A stretch of DNA of 39,944 nucleotides from Vicinamibacteria bacterium (GTDB lineage Bacteria > Acidobacteriota > Vicinamibacteria > Fen-336), in contig DATMML010000098.1 in NCBI GenBank assembly GCA_035570235.1, positions 1 to 39,944 on the forward strand, given 5' to 3'. The notes under the pieces were generated by a model. The model was not told the origin of the DNA. It saw only the letters and a list, made by a program, of their open reading frames with translations, and did not search any database. The translations under genes and the position numbers were made by a program. This document shows positions 25,719 to 33,861 of this stretch, piece by piece (the stretch's first letter is position 1; each line of letters opens with the position of its first letter).

Positions 25719-26723
25719 ATGCGGTCCGCAAAGGCAATAACGACTTCAAGACGGGAGTTCCTCTCGGATGCTCTCGGAATCACTCTCGTAACGGCCTCGA
25801 CTTGGCCAATGCACCAAGCCCCTTCGATGCACGAACAATCCGACAGCGGTGCCTCCAACTCCGGACGTACAACTCAAGAGAGATCCCTGAGGTGGGACGT
25901 GTTCTTGGCGCCCAGCATACCTGCCATCACGAGCGATCTGCCTCCAGGTGAAAAAGAGCGGCCGTGGCCGCCGATTTCGTCAACCCTTATTTCTGGGGAG
26001 CGGGACGCTGTCCTGATCGACACCCCTATTACGGTCGAGCAGGCTCGGGCCCTGGCGAATTGGGTGGTGGCGAGGCGCAAGAATCTGACGACGATCTATG
26101 CCACCCATGGCCACGGCGATCATTTCTTCGGCACCAGTACAGTTCTGGAGAGATTTCCGGGTGCCCGTTTCGTCGCGCGGCCGGAGGTGATTGAGATCAT
26201 GCGCCAGCAAGCATCGCCAGAGTCTCTCGATACGTTTTGGAATCCGCGCTTTCCCGACCAGATTTCCAGCCAGCTTGCGATCGCGGAAGAGCTGACTGGA
26301 AGCGTCATTAAGCTGGAAGGCCACGACTTGGTCAGTGTGCCACTCGGATTCACCGACACTGCTAGCACGACCTGCCTTCACGTTCCATCAATCGGTTTGA
26401 TCGTTGCCGGTGATGCCGCCTACAACGGAGATCATCTGCATCTGTCAGAGTCGCCAGATCAGCAGAAGCGCCAAGAGTGGATTGCTGCCCTCGACAAAAT
26501 GGAGTCGCTTAAGCCACGCGCAGTAGTCGCCGGGCACAAGCGCGTCGGGAACGATGATAGCCCTGGGATCATTGGAGAAACCCGGCAATATATCCGCGAG
26601 TTCGAGCGCCTTGCCATGCAGACGACGACCGCGCGGGAACTATATGACGAAATGCTCAAGCTGTACCCTGATTGGATCAATCGAGGTGCGCTCTGGAGTT
26701 CAGTGCGTGCTATGAGAACTTAA
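25719..26723 (+). CDS. exported MBL-fold metallohydrolase (Tat signal)
   Basis: A 334-residue protein with a twin-arginine signal (SRREFLSDALGITLVTAS). The metal motif is THGHGDHFFG near residue 128, followed by a later His in TTCLHVP and Asp in VAGDAAYNGDH, then AGHKRVGND. This is a complete MBL-fold hydrolase set. Homologues are often called MBL-fold hydrolase or beta-lactamase-like without a known substrate. ATG 25719 is preceded by a weak AAAGGG. It lies 27 bp after the DinB-like gene. Confidence 0.9.
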   Translation: MRSAKAITTSRREFLSDALGITLVTASTWPMHQAPSMHEQSDSGASNSGRTTQERSLRWDVFLAPSIPAITSDLPPGEKERPWPPISSTLISGERDAVLIDTPITVEQARALANWVVARRKNLTTIYATHGHGDHFFGTSTVLERFPGARFVARPEVIEIMRQQASPESLDTFWNPRFPDQISSQLAIAEELTGSVIKLEGHDLVSVPLGFTDTASTTCLHVPSIGLIVAGDAAYNGDHLHLSESPDQQKRQEWIAALDKMESLKPRAVVAGHKRVGNDDSPGIIGETRQYIREFERLAMQTTTARELYDEMLKLYPDWINRGALWSSVRAMRT

Positions 26724-26730
26724 CGAATCG

Positions 26731-26772
26731 GAGCGTCTCGGGCTGTCCAGTCGAAAACAGGGGCTAGATCAG
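26731..26772 (-). repeat. dispersed mobile-element end, copy C
   Basis: GAGCGTCTCGGGCTGTCC continuing to GGGGCTAGATCAG matches copy A (5580-5620) except for about three substitutions and one added base. It begins nine bases after the stop codon of the MBL gene. Only the conserved end is present; no integrase or leader can be seen. It fills the 74-bp gap between two genes in convergent orientation. Confidence 0.65.
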
Positions 26773-26797
26773 AGTGGGAGTCGGCGTCGCGCCAGGT

Positions 26798-27241
26798 CTA
26801 CTTCGGCATCCTCTTCATGACCTCCTCGACCGTGAGGGTCTCCTTGACCGTGCTGAAGTACCAGATGTGGCCGAACGGGTCCTGAAAGCCTACATTGCGC
26901 TCGCCGTAGAATTGATCGGCCACGGGCCGTATCACCGTCGCCCCCGCAGCCTCGGCCCGCTTGGCGAATGCATCCACGTCCTTGACGTACACGGAGACTG
27001 TCACCGTTGTCCCGCCTAGCTGCTGCGGACTCCGCATCCCCGACTCCGGACTCTCGTCGGCCAGGAAGACCGGGGCGCCCTCGATCTGGATCTCCGCGTG
27101 CCCGATCTTCCCGTCGGGCATCGGGAACCGCATTGTCTCCCCCGCCCCGAAGGCCTTCTTGTAGAAGTCGAGAGCTTCCGCCGCCCCCCGGATCATGAGG
27201 TAGGGGATGGCGGCCGCGTGGTAAGTGGGGTTCTTGCTCAT
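26798..27241 (-). CDS. VOC-family protein (PhnB-like glyoxalase fold)
   Basis: A 147-residue protein of the VOC superfamily in the PhnB-like group: IPYLMIRGAAEALDFYKKAF, then GAGETMRFPMPDGKIGHAEI, PVFLADESPE, VSVYVKDVDAFAKRAEAAGA and DPFGHIWYFST. All parts of the two beta-alpha-beta-beta-beta units are present. These proteins bind a metal or small ligand; relatives include resistance and isomerase enzymes, and most are unassigned. A strong AAGGAGGA site lies before ATG 27241. It is monocistronic. Nothing was recognised in 27242-27524. Confidence 0.93.
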   Translation of the reverse strand: MSKNPTYHAAAIPYLMIRGAAEALDFYKKAFGAGETMRFPMPDGKIGHAEIQIEGAPVFLADESPESGMRSPQQLGGTTVTVSVYVKDVDAFAKRAEAAGATVIRPVADQFYGERNVGFQDPFGHIWYFSTVKETLTVEEVMKRMPK

Positions 27242-27524
27242 CGTTCCTCCTTCTTTAAGCCGAGACGCGCTCCGTCACGACTCATCGGGCCTACCTTGCT
27301 CTCCCTCGTCATACTTATGGCAGACGACGACTAGCCGGCCTCAGGCCCGACGTTCCTACGTTGATCTCACGACGTCAAGCTTCGTGCTGCTCGGATCCGC
27401 AATGGTTGCGGCCGTAATGGGATCGTGGAAGACCGTCATGGGCTGGCCGCCCGCGACGGCGAGCCCGACTCGAAGGAGCGGTACCGGCTAGCAGAACGGC
27501 CGCGGGTCCGACAGAGTCCGCACG

Positions 27525-28439
27525 TCATCGCCGGCACTCGCACGTCCACGCCCTAGGGGGGCACCCCGTGCAACCGCGCATGCAAGCGCCGCCGCATGTG
27601 GCCAGCAACGTGGCGGCTCGCTGATCGATGTAGTACGCGGGCCCGTCGGCCGCCGAGTTGCAATCGATGAGGATGACGTCGCCGCACTCCTGGATGAACT
27701 TGCAGCTCCTGGGTGCGTCAACGAGGCCGAGCCGCGCGAGCAGCTTCGACTCCTCGGCGGTGAGTCCCCGTGGCTCGCAGGCCGATCTCGCGAGCGTCGG
27801 CGGCGGCGTCACTCCGCCGCGGGTGAATGCCTCGGCGGCCGGCTCGTTGCCACTCCTCCGCGCCGCCTCGTAGGCCGCGAGCACCTTGGGCGACTGCGTG
27901 TCCTTGACGTGCTTCATCATTTCGGCGACCGACCCCGGCCGCCCGGCCAGCGCTGCGTCCATTAGAGCGCTGCCCATCGCGGCACCCTCGGTCGGGTTGG
28001 CCCCCGCCTCGAGAAGGACCCGGACCGATTCGAGGTCGTCGCGGCTCGCGATGGCCCGCAGCGCCTCGGTCGGATCGCCTGCACCGCGCTTCGACGCGAG
28101 GAAGGCGAGCGTCCTGGGCATGCGTCGCGGCGCGAGGTTAGCCAACAGGCTGGGGCCGGACTTCCCAGAGGAGCGTTCGAACCTGGCCCCATGCTCGTCG
28201 AGCAGCTTCGCCACCTCGAACGCATCCGCGTCTGTGCACCCACTCCTGCCGGAGGCGAGCCAGCGGATGATCGGCTCTCCCCGCTCGTCTGTGGCATTGA
28301 CGTCGGCACCGGCTTCGAGCAGCTGGCGCGTGACCTCGACCTGGCACCTAGAGATCGCGATCATGAGCTTCGTCGCCCCCGAGGCGGCCGCGGCGCTCGC
28401 GAGCGCGGCGGTGCTTAAGAGAAGCGCGATGACCCTCAT
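27525..28439 (-). CDS. exported ankyrin-repeat protein with Cys-rich tail
   Basis: A 304-residue protein. The start has a signal peptide (VIALLLSTAALASAAAASGA). Residues 22-190 hold ankyrin-like repeats (KLMIAISRCQVEVTRQLLEA, GADVNATDERGEPIIRW, LESVRVLLEAGANPTEGAA), which usually bind protein partners. The last 60 residues carry 12 Cys (SCKFIQECGDVILIDC, then CGGACMRGCTGCPPRAWTCEC), suggesting disulfides or metal binding outside the cytoplasm. ATG 28439 follows a CCGGAGGC site; the upstream frame lacks family features. Its partner is unknown. Confidence 0.85.
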   Translation of the reverse strand: MRVIALLLSTAALASAAAASGATKLMIAISRCQVEVTRQLLEAGADVNATDERGEPIIRWLASGRSGCTDADAFEVAKLLDEHGARFERSSGKSGPSLLANLAPRRMPRTLAFLASKRGAGDPTEALRAIASRDDLESVRVLLEAGANPTEGAAMGSALMDAALAGRPGSVAEMMKHVKDTQSPKVLAAYEAARRSGNEPAAEAFTRGGVTPPPTLARSACEPRGLTAEESKLLARLGLVDAPRSCKFIQECGDVILIDCNSAADGPAYYIDQRAATLLATCGGACMRGCTGCPPRAWTCECRR

Positions 28440-28754
28440 AGTTGCCTCCGGGGCCCTTCTTGTGCGTCGCACCAACGCGTCGAGCCGATCCAGACGCTTC
28501 AATGATACGCAGAATGGCCCGTCAGGAATTGCTTTCGTGTGCAACCCGCGGGGCCCATTGCGGCGGTTGTCGTCCATGGCTTCAGTAGCTGCTCGCAGAG
28601 CCTACGGCTTTGCGTAGGGGCTGCGCGGTTCGGCAAGATCCGCGCTTCGGCGTAACCCGTTGGTACCCCGAATGAACGGTCGGTGCGATTGGCCACCGTG
28701 AACATGCAGGCAACATACTGGATGGAAGGGGCAGCCGCCGCCCTGCCCCTCTCT

Positions 28755-28880
28755 GCCGGCCTCGGGACGTGGAAGGAGATCGGACATTTGGGCTTCCCAC
28801 CTCCCTCTCGGGGCCTCGAAGGCCCCAGGGCGGGTGACTACAGCCCCCCCGCAGGGGTCAGGTGATGAAATCCGGCTATG
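28755..28880 (-). repeat. dispersed mobile-element remnant, copy D (integrase leader and start)
   Basis: About 125 bases align with 15965-16090 (roughly 65-75% by eye). On the minus strand it reads TCATCACCTGA, a GC-rich leader with a GGGGCCTCGAAGGCCCC hairpin, then ATG at 28787 and MSDLLPRPEAGREGQGGG, matching the SDLVPCPEGGPEGENPP start in copy B. The integrase frame is lost after about 18 codons. The conserved ~41-bp end of copies A-C is not found beside it. No other gene was recognised in 28440-28875. Confidence 0.6.
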
Positions 28881-29231
28881 GACAACTCACCCCTTCGCTT
28901 CGCGTCCGTAAATGACTCTTACGCTCGGATAGGCTCTCGGCGCAGGGCCTGGCCCACTCGACTGCCTCGTCCAGCGACTTCATTTGCCAGATCGAATGTC
29001 CGCCGACGAGCTCTTTGGTCTCGGCGAAGGGACCGTCGATGAGCGTCTTCTTGCCGCCCGCGATGTGCAAGTGCTTGCCTCTGCCGCTTGGGTGTAGTCC
29101 CTCTCCGGCGAGCATGACACCGGCTTTGACGAGCTCCTCTCTGAACTTGCCCATCTCGGCGAGACCTTCTCGTCTGGCATCATCCCCGCCTCGGACTCCT
29201 TCGTGGCCTTGACGAGCACCATGACTTTCAT
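28876..29231 (-). pseudogene. frameshifted YciI-family (DGPF domain) gene
   Basis: The first frame reads MKVMVLVKATKESEAGMMPD then EK. At about 29168 the match moves to the next frame and continues LAEMGKFREELVKAGVMLAG, EGLHPSGRGKHLHIAGGKKT and LIDGPFAETKELVGGHSIWQ to a stop at 28876. Together these cover nearly a full YciI-like protein with its DGPF signature (about 118 residues). A single missing base explains it. It may be a true pseudogene or a sequencing error. It lies 24 bp after the RibD-like gene, so the two form an operon. Confidence 0.8.
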
Positions 29232-29255
29232 AGCGCTCTTCTCGCTGGCGTAAGG

Positions 29256-29921
29256 CTATTTCATCAGGACGACGTGGGTGGCGTGGTCCGTGGAGGCGTG
29301 CTCCGTGCACTTGTAGCCGAGGCCCACCGTATCGATGCCGGCGAGGAGGTGCTCGCCCCTGCCCAGAAGCACAGGGGAGATCGCGAGGTGGATCTCGTCG
29401 ATTAGCCCAGCGGTGAGGTACTGGCGAATGGTGGCAACGCCACCGCCGAGTCGGACATCCTTGCCGTGGGCGGCCTCCTTCGCGCGTTCTAGAGCGGCAT
29501 GGATGCCATCGGTCACGAAGTAAAAGGTCGTTCCGCCCTCCATCCTGATGGGCGAACGAGTATGGTGGGTACACACGAAGACGGGGACGTGGTAGGGCGG
29601 GTTTGTGCCCCACCATCCCCTCCAACTGTCGTCGGACCAGGGGCCCCGCACGGGCCCGAACATGTTGCGGCCCATGATCCAGGCGCCGATGTTCTTGAAG
29701 CCGCGCGCGGCGAAGTCGTCGTCGACGCCTTCTCGGCCGACCTCGTCACCGATCAGCGATGCAGCGAAGTCGACGGCCATTTTCTGGAACGTCTTCGTGC
29801 CGAAGACCCACTCGTGCAGTGCCATCCCTCCGACGCCCATCGGATTGGCCAGAGCTTGGTCGGGCCCGGCGCCATGACCATCGATGGAGATTCCAAATGC
29901 GTTTACCCGAAGCCTCGACAT
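29256..29921 (-). CDS. dihydrofolate reductase family protein (RibD C-terminal-like)
   Basis: A 221-residue protein of the RibD C-terminal/DHFR-like fold: MSRLRVNAFGISIDGHGAGP, then GGMALHEWVFGTKTF, DFAARGFKNIGAWIMGRNMF, GPVRGPWSDDSWRGWWG, THHTRSPIRMEGGTTFYFVT and DVRLGGGVATIRQYLTAGLI, then LAISPVLLGRGEHLL. All segments of the family are present. These reductases probably use NADPH on a pterin- or flavin-like compound, but most lone members are unassigned. ATG 29921 follows AAAGGAATT. The frameshifted YciI gene follows in the same operon. Confidence 0.93.
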   Translation of the reverse strand: MSRLRVNAFGISIDGHGAGPDQALANPMGVGGMALHEWVFGTKTFQKMAVDFAASLIGDEVGREGVDDDFAARGFKNIGAWIMGRNMFGPVRGPWSDDSWRGWWGTNPPYHVPVFVCTHHTRSPIRMEGGTTFYFVTDGIHAALERAKEAAHGKDVRLGGGVATIRQYLTAGLIDEIHLAISPVLLGRGEHLLAGIDTVGLGYKCTEHASTDHATHVVLMK

Positions 29922-30434
29922 GAGCTTAATTCCTTTCCGTACAGGGCATCGCCCGCGATCCTCCTGACACCGTTCTTCTAAAGTGGCGACGAACGAGCCA
30001 GCGCCGCATCGACAGGCCGACGCATGTCTTTCACTGGATGGGCGTCACATAAAAGCGCAGTCTATTCCATGTGTTAGATGACCCCGGGCGGGCGGCCCGA
30101 CGCTTACACGACTGCGAGCGTCGTGGTTCTGCCGAGAGCGTAGTTGGTGGCAACCCGATGCCGACCGCCCGGAGCGCAGCGTCGGAGGCGAGCGCCGGGA
30201 ACTCGCGGCGATCGTCCGGGGTGCCGAGCGCTGAGCGTGCGACCTCGGCGAGGTCGGTCCGGCCGGCGCCGCCGTTGTCGCGCTGCTGAGGGCTGCAAGA
30301 TGGGCCCGCACGCGTTCAGTCTACGATTTGACGGCCCCGCTACACCAGCCTAGAAGAGCCAGCCTCTCCACGGTCCTCCCCTTCAAAGCCGCCCTCCCGC
30401 GGGGAGAGACCGAGCGGGAAGACGAATCCCTGAC
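29922..30434. other. 513-bp stretch with no recognised gene
   Basis: Reading frames on both strands are short, rich in Arg and Ala, and match no family that I know. One minus-strand frame around 30100-30280 (TDLAEVARSALGTPDDRREF) looks protein-like but has no start, stop or conserved motif. It may be another gene relic. Confidence 0.4.
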
Positions 30435-30718
30435 CTAGCGCTCTTGCGCATGCGTCGTGGGCATCCGCTTCAGCCTCTCTGGAGGAAGCCATTGCCCTCG
30501 AATCATCACGCCCAGCGGCTGCTTCAAGCTGCCGAGGTCCACAAGCGGATTCGCCTGGACGAGGAGGAGATCGGCCGCTTCCCCACGCTTATCGTACCGA
30601 ACTCAAGCTTCTCTACCGAGAAACTGAGCCGGCACGACGGTCGCCGTCCGGAGCGCTTGAAAGGGCGTGAGACCGATCGTCACGAGGAGCCGCAGTTCCC
30701 ACTCCTCGTCGATACGGG
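30435..30718 (-). pseudogene. amidohydrolase 3' relic with two frameshifts
   Basis: On the minus strand the frame reads EEWELRLLVTIGLTPFQALR then TATVVPAQFLGREA and a TGA. The next frame gives EFGTISVGKR. A third shift restores ADLLLVQANPLVDLGSLKQP, LGVMIRGQWLPPERLK and a TAG at 30435-30437. This is the C-terminal part of amidohydrolases (the GTISVGKxADLLLL region closing the beta-domain). The catalytic barrel with its metal-binding His residues is absent. Two indels and the missing N-terminus make it a clear relic. Confidence 0.75.
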
Positions 30719-30799
30719 CTTCCCGTGGGCGAGACGGGTTGCAAGGCAGCGCGGGCGGACGCTAGTCTTTGCCCGAGCGATTGACTCGGGAGGCGAGCC

Positions 30800-31180
30800 A
30801 TGGGGATCGGGCGCACGTTCGGAGCCGCCATCCGGGCGGCCATCAGCGACGGGCAGGTCCTGGGCATCCGGGCGGGCACAAGGACCCACCGCTTCATCCG
30901 CATCTGGGCCGTCGTGGTGCAAGGCCGCGTGTTCGTCCGGTCGTGGAGCCTGAAGCCACGGAGCTGGTACCGCACGTTTCTCGAGGAGCCGCGCGGCCTC
31001 ATTCAGGTCTCTGGTCGGGAGATCCCGGTCCGCGCCGTGCGGACGAGGAGCGAACGACTGAAGGATTTGATCGATTCGGCCTACCTGGAGAAATACCACA
31101 CCCCGGGCGCGGTCAAGTTCGCACGGGACCTGGGCCGGGCGAAGTCCAGGGCGACGACCACGGAGCTGGTGCCGAGGTAG
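30800..31180 (+). CDS. DUF2255 family protein
   Basis: A 126-residue protein with the DUF2255 pattern: RAGTRTHRFIRIWAVVVQGR, then VFVRSWSLKPRSWYRTFLEE and PRGLIQVSGREIPVRAVRT. The fold is small and resembles flavin- or deazaflavin-binding nitroreductase-type proteins, but no function is established. ATG 30800 follows a GGGAGGCGAG site. It begins about 80 bp past the amidohydrolase relic and is read in the opposite direction. Nothing obvious follows it before 31277. Confidence 0.85.
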   Translation: MGIGRTFGAAIRAAISDGQVLGIRAGTRTHRFIRIWAVVVQGRVFVRSWSLKPRSWYRTFLEEPRGLIQVSGREIPVRAVRTRSERLKDLIDSAYLEKYHTPGAVKFARDLGRAKSRATTTELVPR

Positions 31181-31276
31181 CGGAACCTCAGGGATCGCCA
31201 GGCCACGGCTGCGCGCTTCGTAGCGCGCCACTGCGATCGCGCGCCGCCTCAGGTGATTGAGACGTTCGTTATTGAG

Positions 31277-31756
31277 CTATGGGGGCGTATAAAAATCGAC
31301 AAGATTTCCGTCCGGGTCACGGAAGTAAACGGAACGAGTTCCCCAGGGCTGGGTGGTAGGCGGCTTGACCCAGATTTTCACAGAGCTCTGCAGTCTTCGG
31401 TATTCTTGATCGACGTCGGTGACCCTGAATTCTAGGACCATGCTCTTGTTCTTTGCTGCTTCCGTCGAGCCGGGAATGTACTTCTCTTGAGCCTCCTCCG
31501 AGAAAATCGCCAGCACTCCAACGCCCGTCGGAAACTCCGCATAATCTTCACTGGACCACTTCGCTCTCATGGCCAGGATGGGTTCGTAAAAATCCACAAG
31601 GCGTTTCACGTTGTTGGTAATCAAACATGTATTTATCAGTGTCGGGTCGTGGCCAGGGTCCGGCGGCAGGCTGTGGGGTCTTTGAGGACTCGATGACCAT
31701 CCAGCGGTGATCACCGCTAGCAAAACTGCCGAAGACCAGACGTGATGCGTCGTCAT
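31277..31756 (-). CDS. exported VOC-family protein
   Basis: A 159-residue protein with a signal peptide (HHVWSSAVLLAVITAGWSS), unusual for VOC proteins, which are mostly cytoplasmic. The single VOC unit pair reads PTLINTCLITNNVKRLVDFY, EPILAMRAKWSS, VGVLAIFSEEAQEKYIPGS, MVLEFRVTDVDQEYRRL and TRSVYFRDPDGNLVDFYTPP. Ligand and reaction are unknown. ATG 31756 follows GAGGAG; a GTG three bases upstream is also possible. Nothing was recognised in 31757-32065. Confidence 0.87.
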   Translation of the reverse strand: MTTHHVWSSAVLLAVITAGWSSSPQRPHSLPPDPGHDPTLINTCLITNNVKRLVDFYEPILAMRAKWSSEDYAEFPTGVGVLAIFSEEAQEKYIPGSTEAAKNKSMVLEFRVTDVDQEYRRLQSSVKIWVKPPTTQPWGTRSVYFRDPDGNLVDFYTPP

Positions 31757-32065
31757 CACGATTTGCTCCTCGCTGGATTCAAGAGCTGCTCACCGCTTCA
31801 GCTCAACACAGGTTGTCGCGCTCCTGAATCGGTTCATCCGCACTTTCGGTGCTCGCGGAGGTCGTGTGCTTGGACTCAAGCGACTCAGAATCACAGTGTT
31901 GCAGATCGGAGGCCCTTGCGGGGCTCACGCTACTCGGCAGCCAGCCTTCGAGGCGAGCTAAGTTATTCACCGTCTACCAGATGAGTGTCATCGGGGCGCT
32001 TTTCAGCACCGCGATGGAAGAACGGATTCAGAGGCCGGTGGGGTTGCTCTAGCACCGAAGGTGGC

Positions 32066-33364
32066 TCAGGAGGTCACGGTCCGGAACTTGGCGTAGGGAT
32101 ACGGGTAGCGAGAGCGGTACCAGTTCCGAAACGTCCGGCGCACCAGCGCGGCGGCGGTCGCCGGCGAGGCGCCCTTCAACACGTAGTGGCGACCATCGAA
32201 GAAGTCGGACGAGTAGGCGGGATAGGAGGCCATAGGCTCGAATCCGGGAAAGCCGTGGAATGGCGTCGCGGTCCACTCCCAGCCGTTTCCGACGAGCTCC
32301 TGGACGCCGAAGGCGCTCGCTCCCGCCGGGCACGAGCCCACGGGCCACGGATCCCAGGACACGAAGCCGAAGTTGCCGTGGTGCCCAGGCCGGGGGGCGT
32401 TGTCGCCCCAAGGATGGGGGCGTTCTCCTCCCTCGGGAGACCCGAAGGCGGCGCGGTGGAACTCCGCCTCGGTCAGAAGGCGGCGCCCCCGGAAACGACA
32501 ATATGCCGAGGCCTCCGCGTGGCTGACGTACACGGGCCAGGAAAGCGGCAGCGGCACCTCCTCGAAGAGAGCTCGCCAGGACCAGCGTCCTTGTCCCCGC
32601 TCCCAGTAGAGCGGCGCAGCCAGGTGGTGCCGGGCGGACCAGGTCCAGCCTTGGTCGTCCCAATGGCGCCGCTCCTGATAGCCCCCCGACTCCACGAACT
32701 CCAGATAGTCGCCGTTCGTGACCGGGAGAACGTCCACCTCGAAGGTCGGAACGTCGACCACCTGGCGGGGGAACTCGTTGTCCCAGCCGAAGCGAGGCGG
32801 GGAGGGATCCGCGCCCAGCGTCGCGCAGCCGGAGGGCACTCGGGTGGCCCCCCCGGCACAGATCGCATCCGACTCTAGACGCGGCCTGTCGCCCTGAGGC
32901 CGCAGACGCTCCAACGGAAGCCGGTGAAGCATGTAGAGGAGCGTTTCCTGGTGCATCAGCTCGTGTTCCAGGATCGTCCCCACCGCGAGCGCCGCGCGGG
33001 CGCCATCCGCCGCCAGGGCGTCCTCGACCGCACGGTCGGCGAGGCGCGCGAACTCCTGGACCCGAGCGCGCTCCGGCCAGGCTCTTGGCGCCGGCTCCGC
33101 CGTCTCCTCCTCCGGATCTATGCCCCGTTCGAAGAGCACCTCGAAATCGGCGTCGATTCCGGGCCTACCCAACGCCCATTTGACCAGCGTGTTCAAGGCG
33201 AAGGCGGGGAGATGGCCCTCATAGAAGACGATCGGGTGACGGAGCGCGATGGGCCGCTGGTAATACGCGTCCTCTCCCACCACTTCCTCCAGCAAACGCC
33301 GGGTGCGCTCGCGCGTGGCCCGGAACAACTCGCGGCGGCTCGGTTGCTCCCGCAAGATCGTCAC
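32066..33364 (-). CDS. EgtB-like non-heme iron sulfoxide-synthase family protein
   Basis: A 432-residue protein with the two-domain EgtB layout. The N-terminal DinB-like domain holds the iron ligands HELMHQETLLYMLHRL (HxxxHxE, about residue 135) and an earlier His in FYEGHLPAFAL. The C-terminal formylglycine-generating-enzyme-like (SUMF1) domain holds PSGCATLGAD, WDNEFPRQVVDV, LTEAEFHRAAFG, NFGFVSWDPWPVG, ELVGNGWEWTATPF and ending YPYAKFRTVTS. EgtB joins cysteine-type thiols to hercynine in ergothioneine synthesis. No EgtD methyltransferase lies nearby, so another substrate is possible. GTG 33364 follows a GGAGG-rich site. Confidence 0.88.
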   Translation of the reverse strand: MTILREQPSRRELFRATRERTRRLLEEVVGEDAYYQRPIALRHPIVFYEGHLPAFALNTLVKWALGRPGIDADFEVLFERGIDPEEETAEPAPRAWPERARVQEFARLADRAVEDALAADGARAALAVGTILEHELMHQETLLYMLHRLPLERLRPQGDRPRLESDAICAGGATRVPSGCATLGADPSPPRFGWDNEFPRQVVDVPTFEVDVLPVTNGDYLEFVESGGYQERRHWDDQGWTWSARHHLAAPLYWERGQGRWSWRALFEEVPLPLSWPVYVSHAEASAYCRFRGRRLLTEAEFHRAAFGSPEGGERPHPWGDNAPRPGHHGNFGFVSWDPWPVGSCPAGASAFGVQELVGNGWEWTATPFHGFPGFEPMASYPAYSSDFFDGRHYVLKGASPATAAALVRRTFRNWYRSRYPYPYAKFRTVTS

Positions 33365-33566
33365 CCCTCGCCTCCGTCTTTTTCGGCGGGCTCAAGCCCC
33401 GGCCATAAGCGTCGACTCAAGCTGATCATGCACAGGGGCTGCGCCGGGCGTGCGCCGTGGCGCTGCAGCGAAAGTGTGAATCGCGCGCCCGATCGGCTCA
33501 CCAGGTCTCGGGAAATGAATTCACCTCGGTGCGTGGCGTGGCTACTCGCCTAACTGCCTCGTGGCC

Positions 33567-33839
33567 TCAGTACTCGACAGCAGCGTCGTCCGGGTAACAG
33601 TACAGCCAACGCTCGCCCGGCTCCGCCGAGCACACCACCGGGTGGCCGGACGCCCCCGCGTGCTTGCTGGCGTGGCGGTTCGGCGAGGAGTCGCAGCAGC
33701 GCGTGCCACCGCAGTTCTGGCAGGTCCGCAGGTGCAACCACGTACTCCCGATCTTCACGCACTCCTCGCACTCCCGGCGCTTCGCCTTCTTGATGTCCTT
33801 GACGCTCTCGATGTGGGCACATCCTCCGTCCGCGGCCAT
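33567..33839 (-). CDS. UBP-type zinc-finger protein
   Basis: A 90-residue protein made almost wholly of a zf-UBP domain: CAHI, ECEECVKIGSTWLHLRTCQN, CGGTRCCDSSPNRHASKHAG and HPVVCSAEPGERWLYCYPDD. Cys and His ligands for the expected zinc sites are present. In eukaryotes this domain binds the free C-terminus of ubiquitin; bacterial stand-alone copies are of unknown role and may bind protein C-termini. A strong AAGGAGGG site precedes ATG 33839. It lies 22 bp after the DUF5996 gene on the same strand, so the two are probably co-transcribed. Confidence 0.93.
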   Translation of the reverse strand: MAADGGCAHIESVKDIKKAKRRECEECVKIGSTWLHLRTCQNCGGTRCCDSSPNRHASKHAGASGHPVVCSAEPGERWLYCYPDDAAVEY

Positions 33840-33861
33840 CTCTAAGACCCTCCTTCCCGCG

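Noticed and set aside
28876-29625. A 249-codon minus-strand frame as one gene
   Set aside because: Only its last 100 residues are coherent (YciI part); the rest runs antisense-frame through the RibD-like gene.
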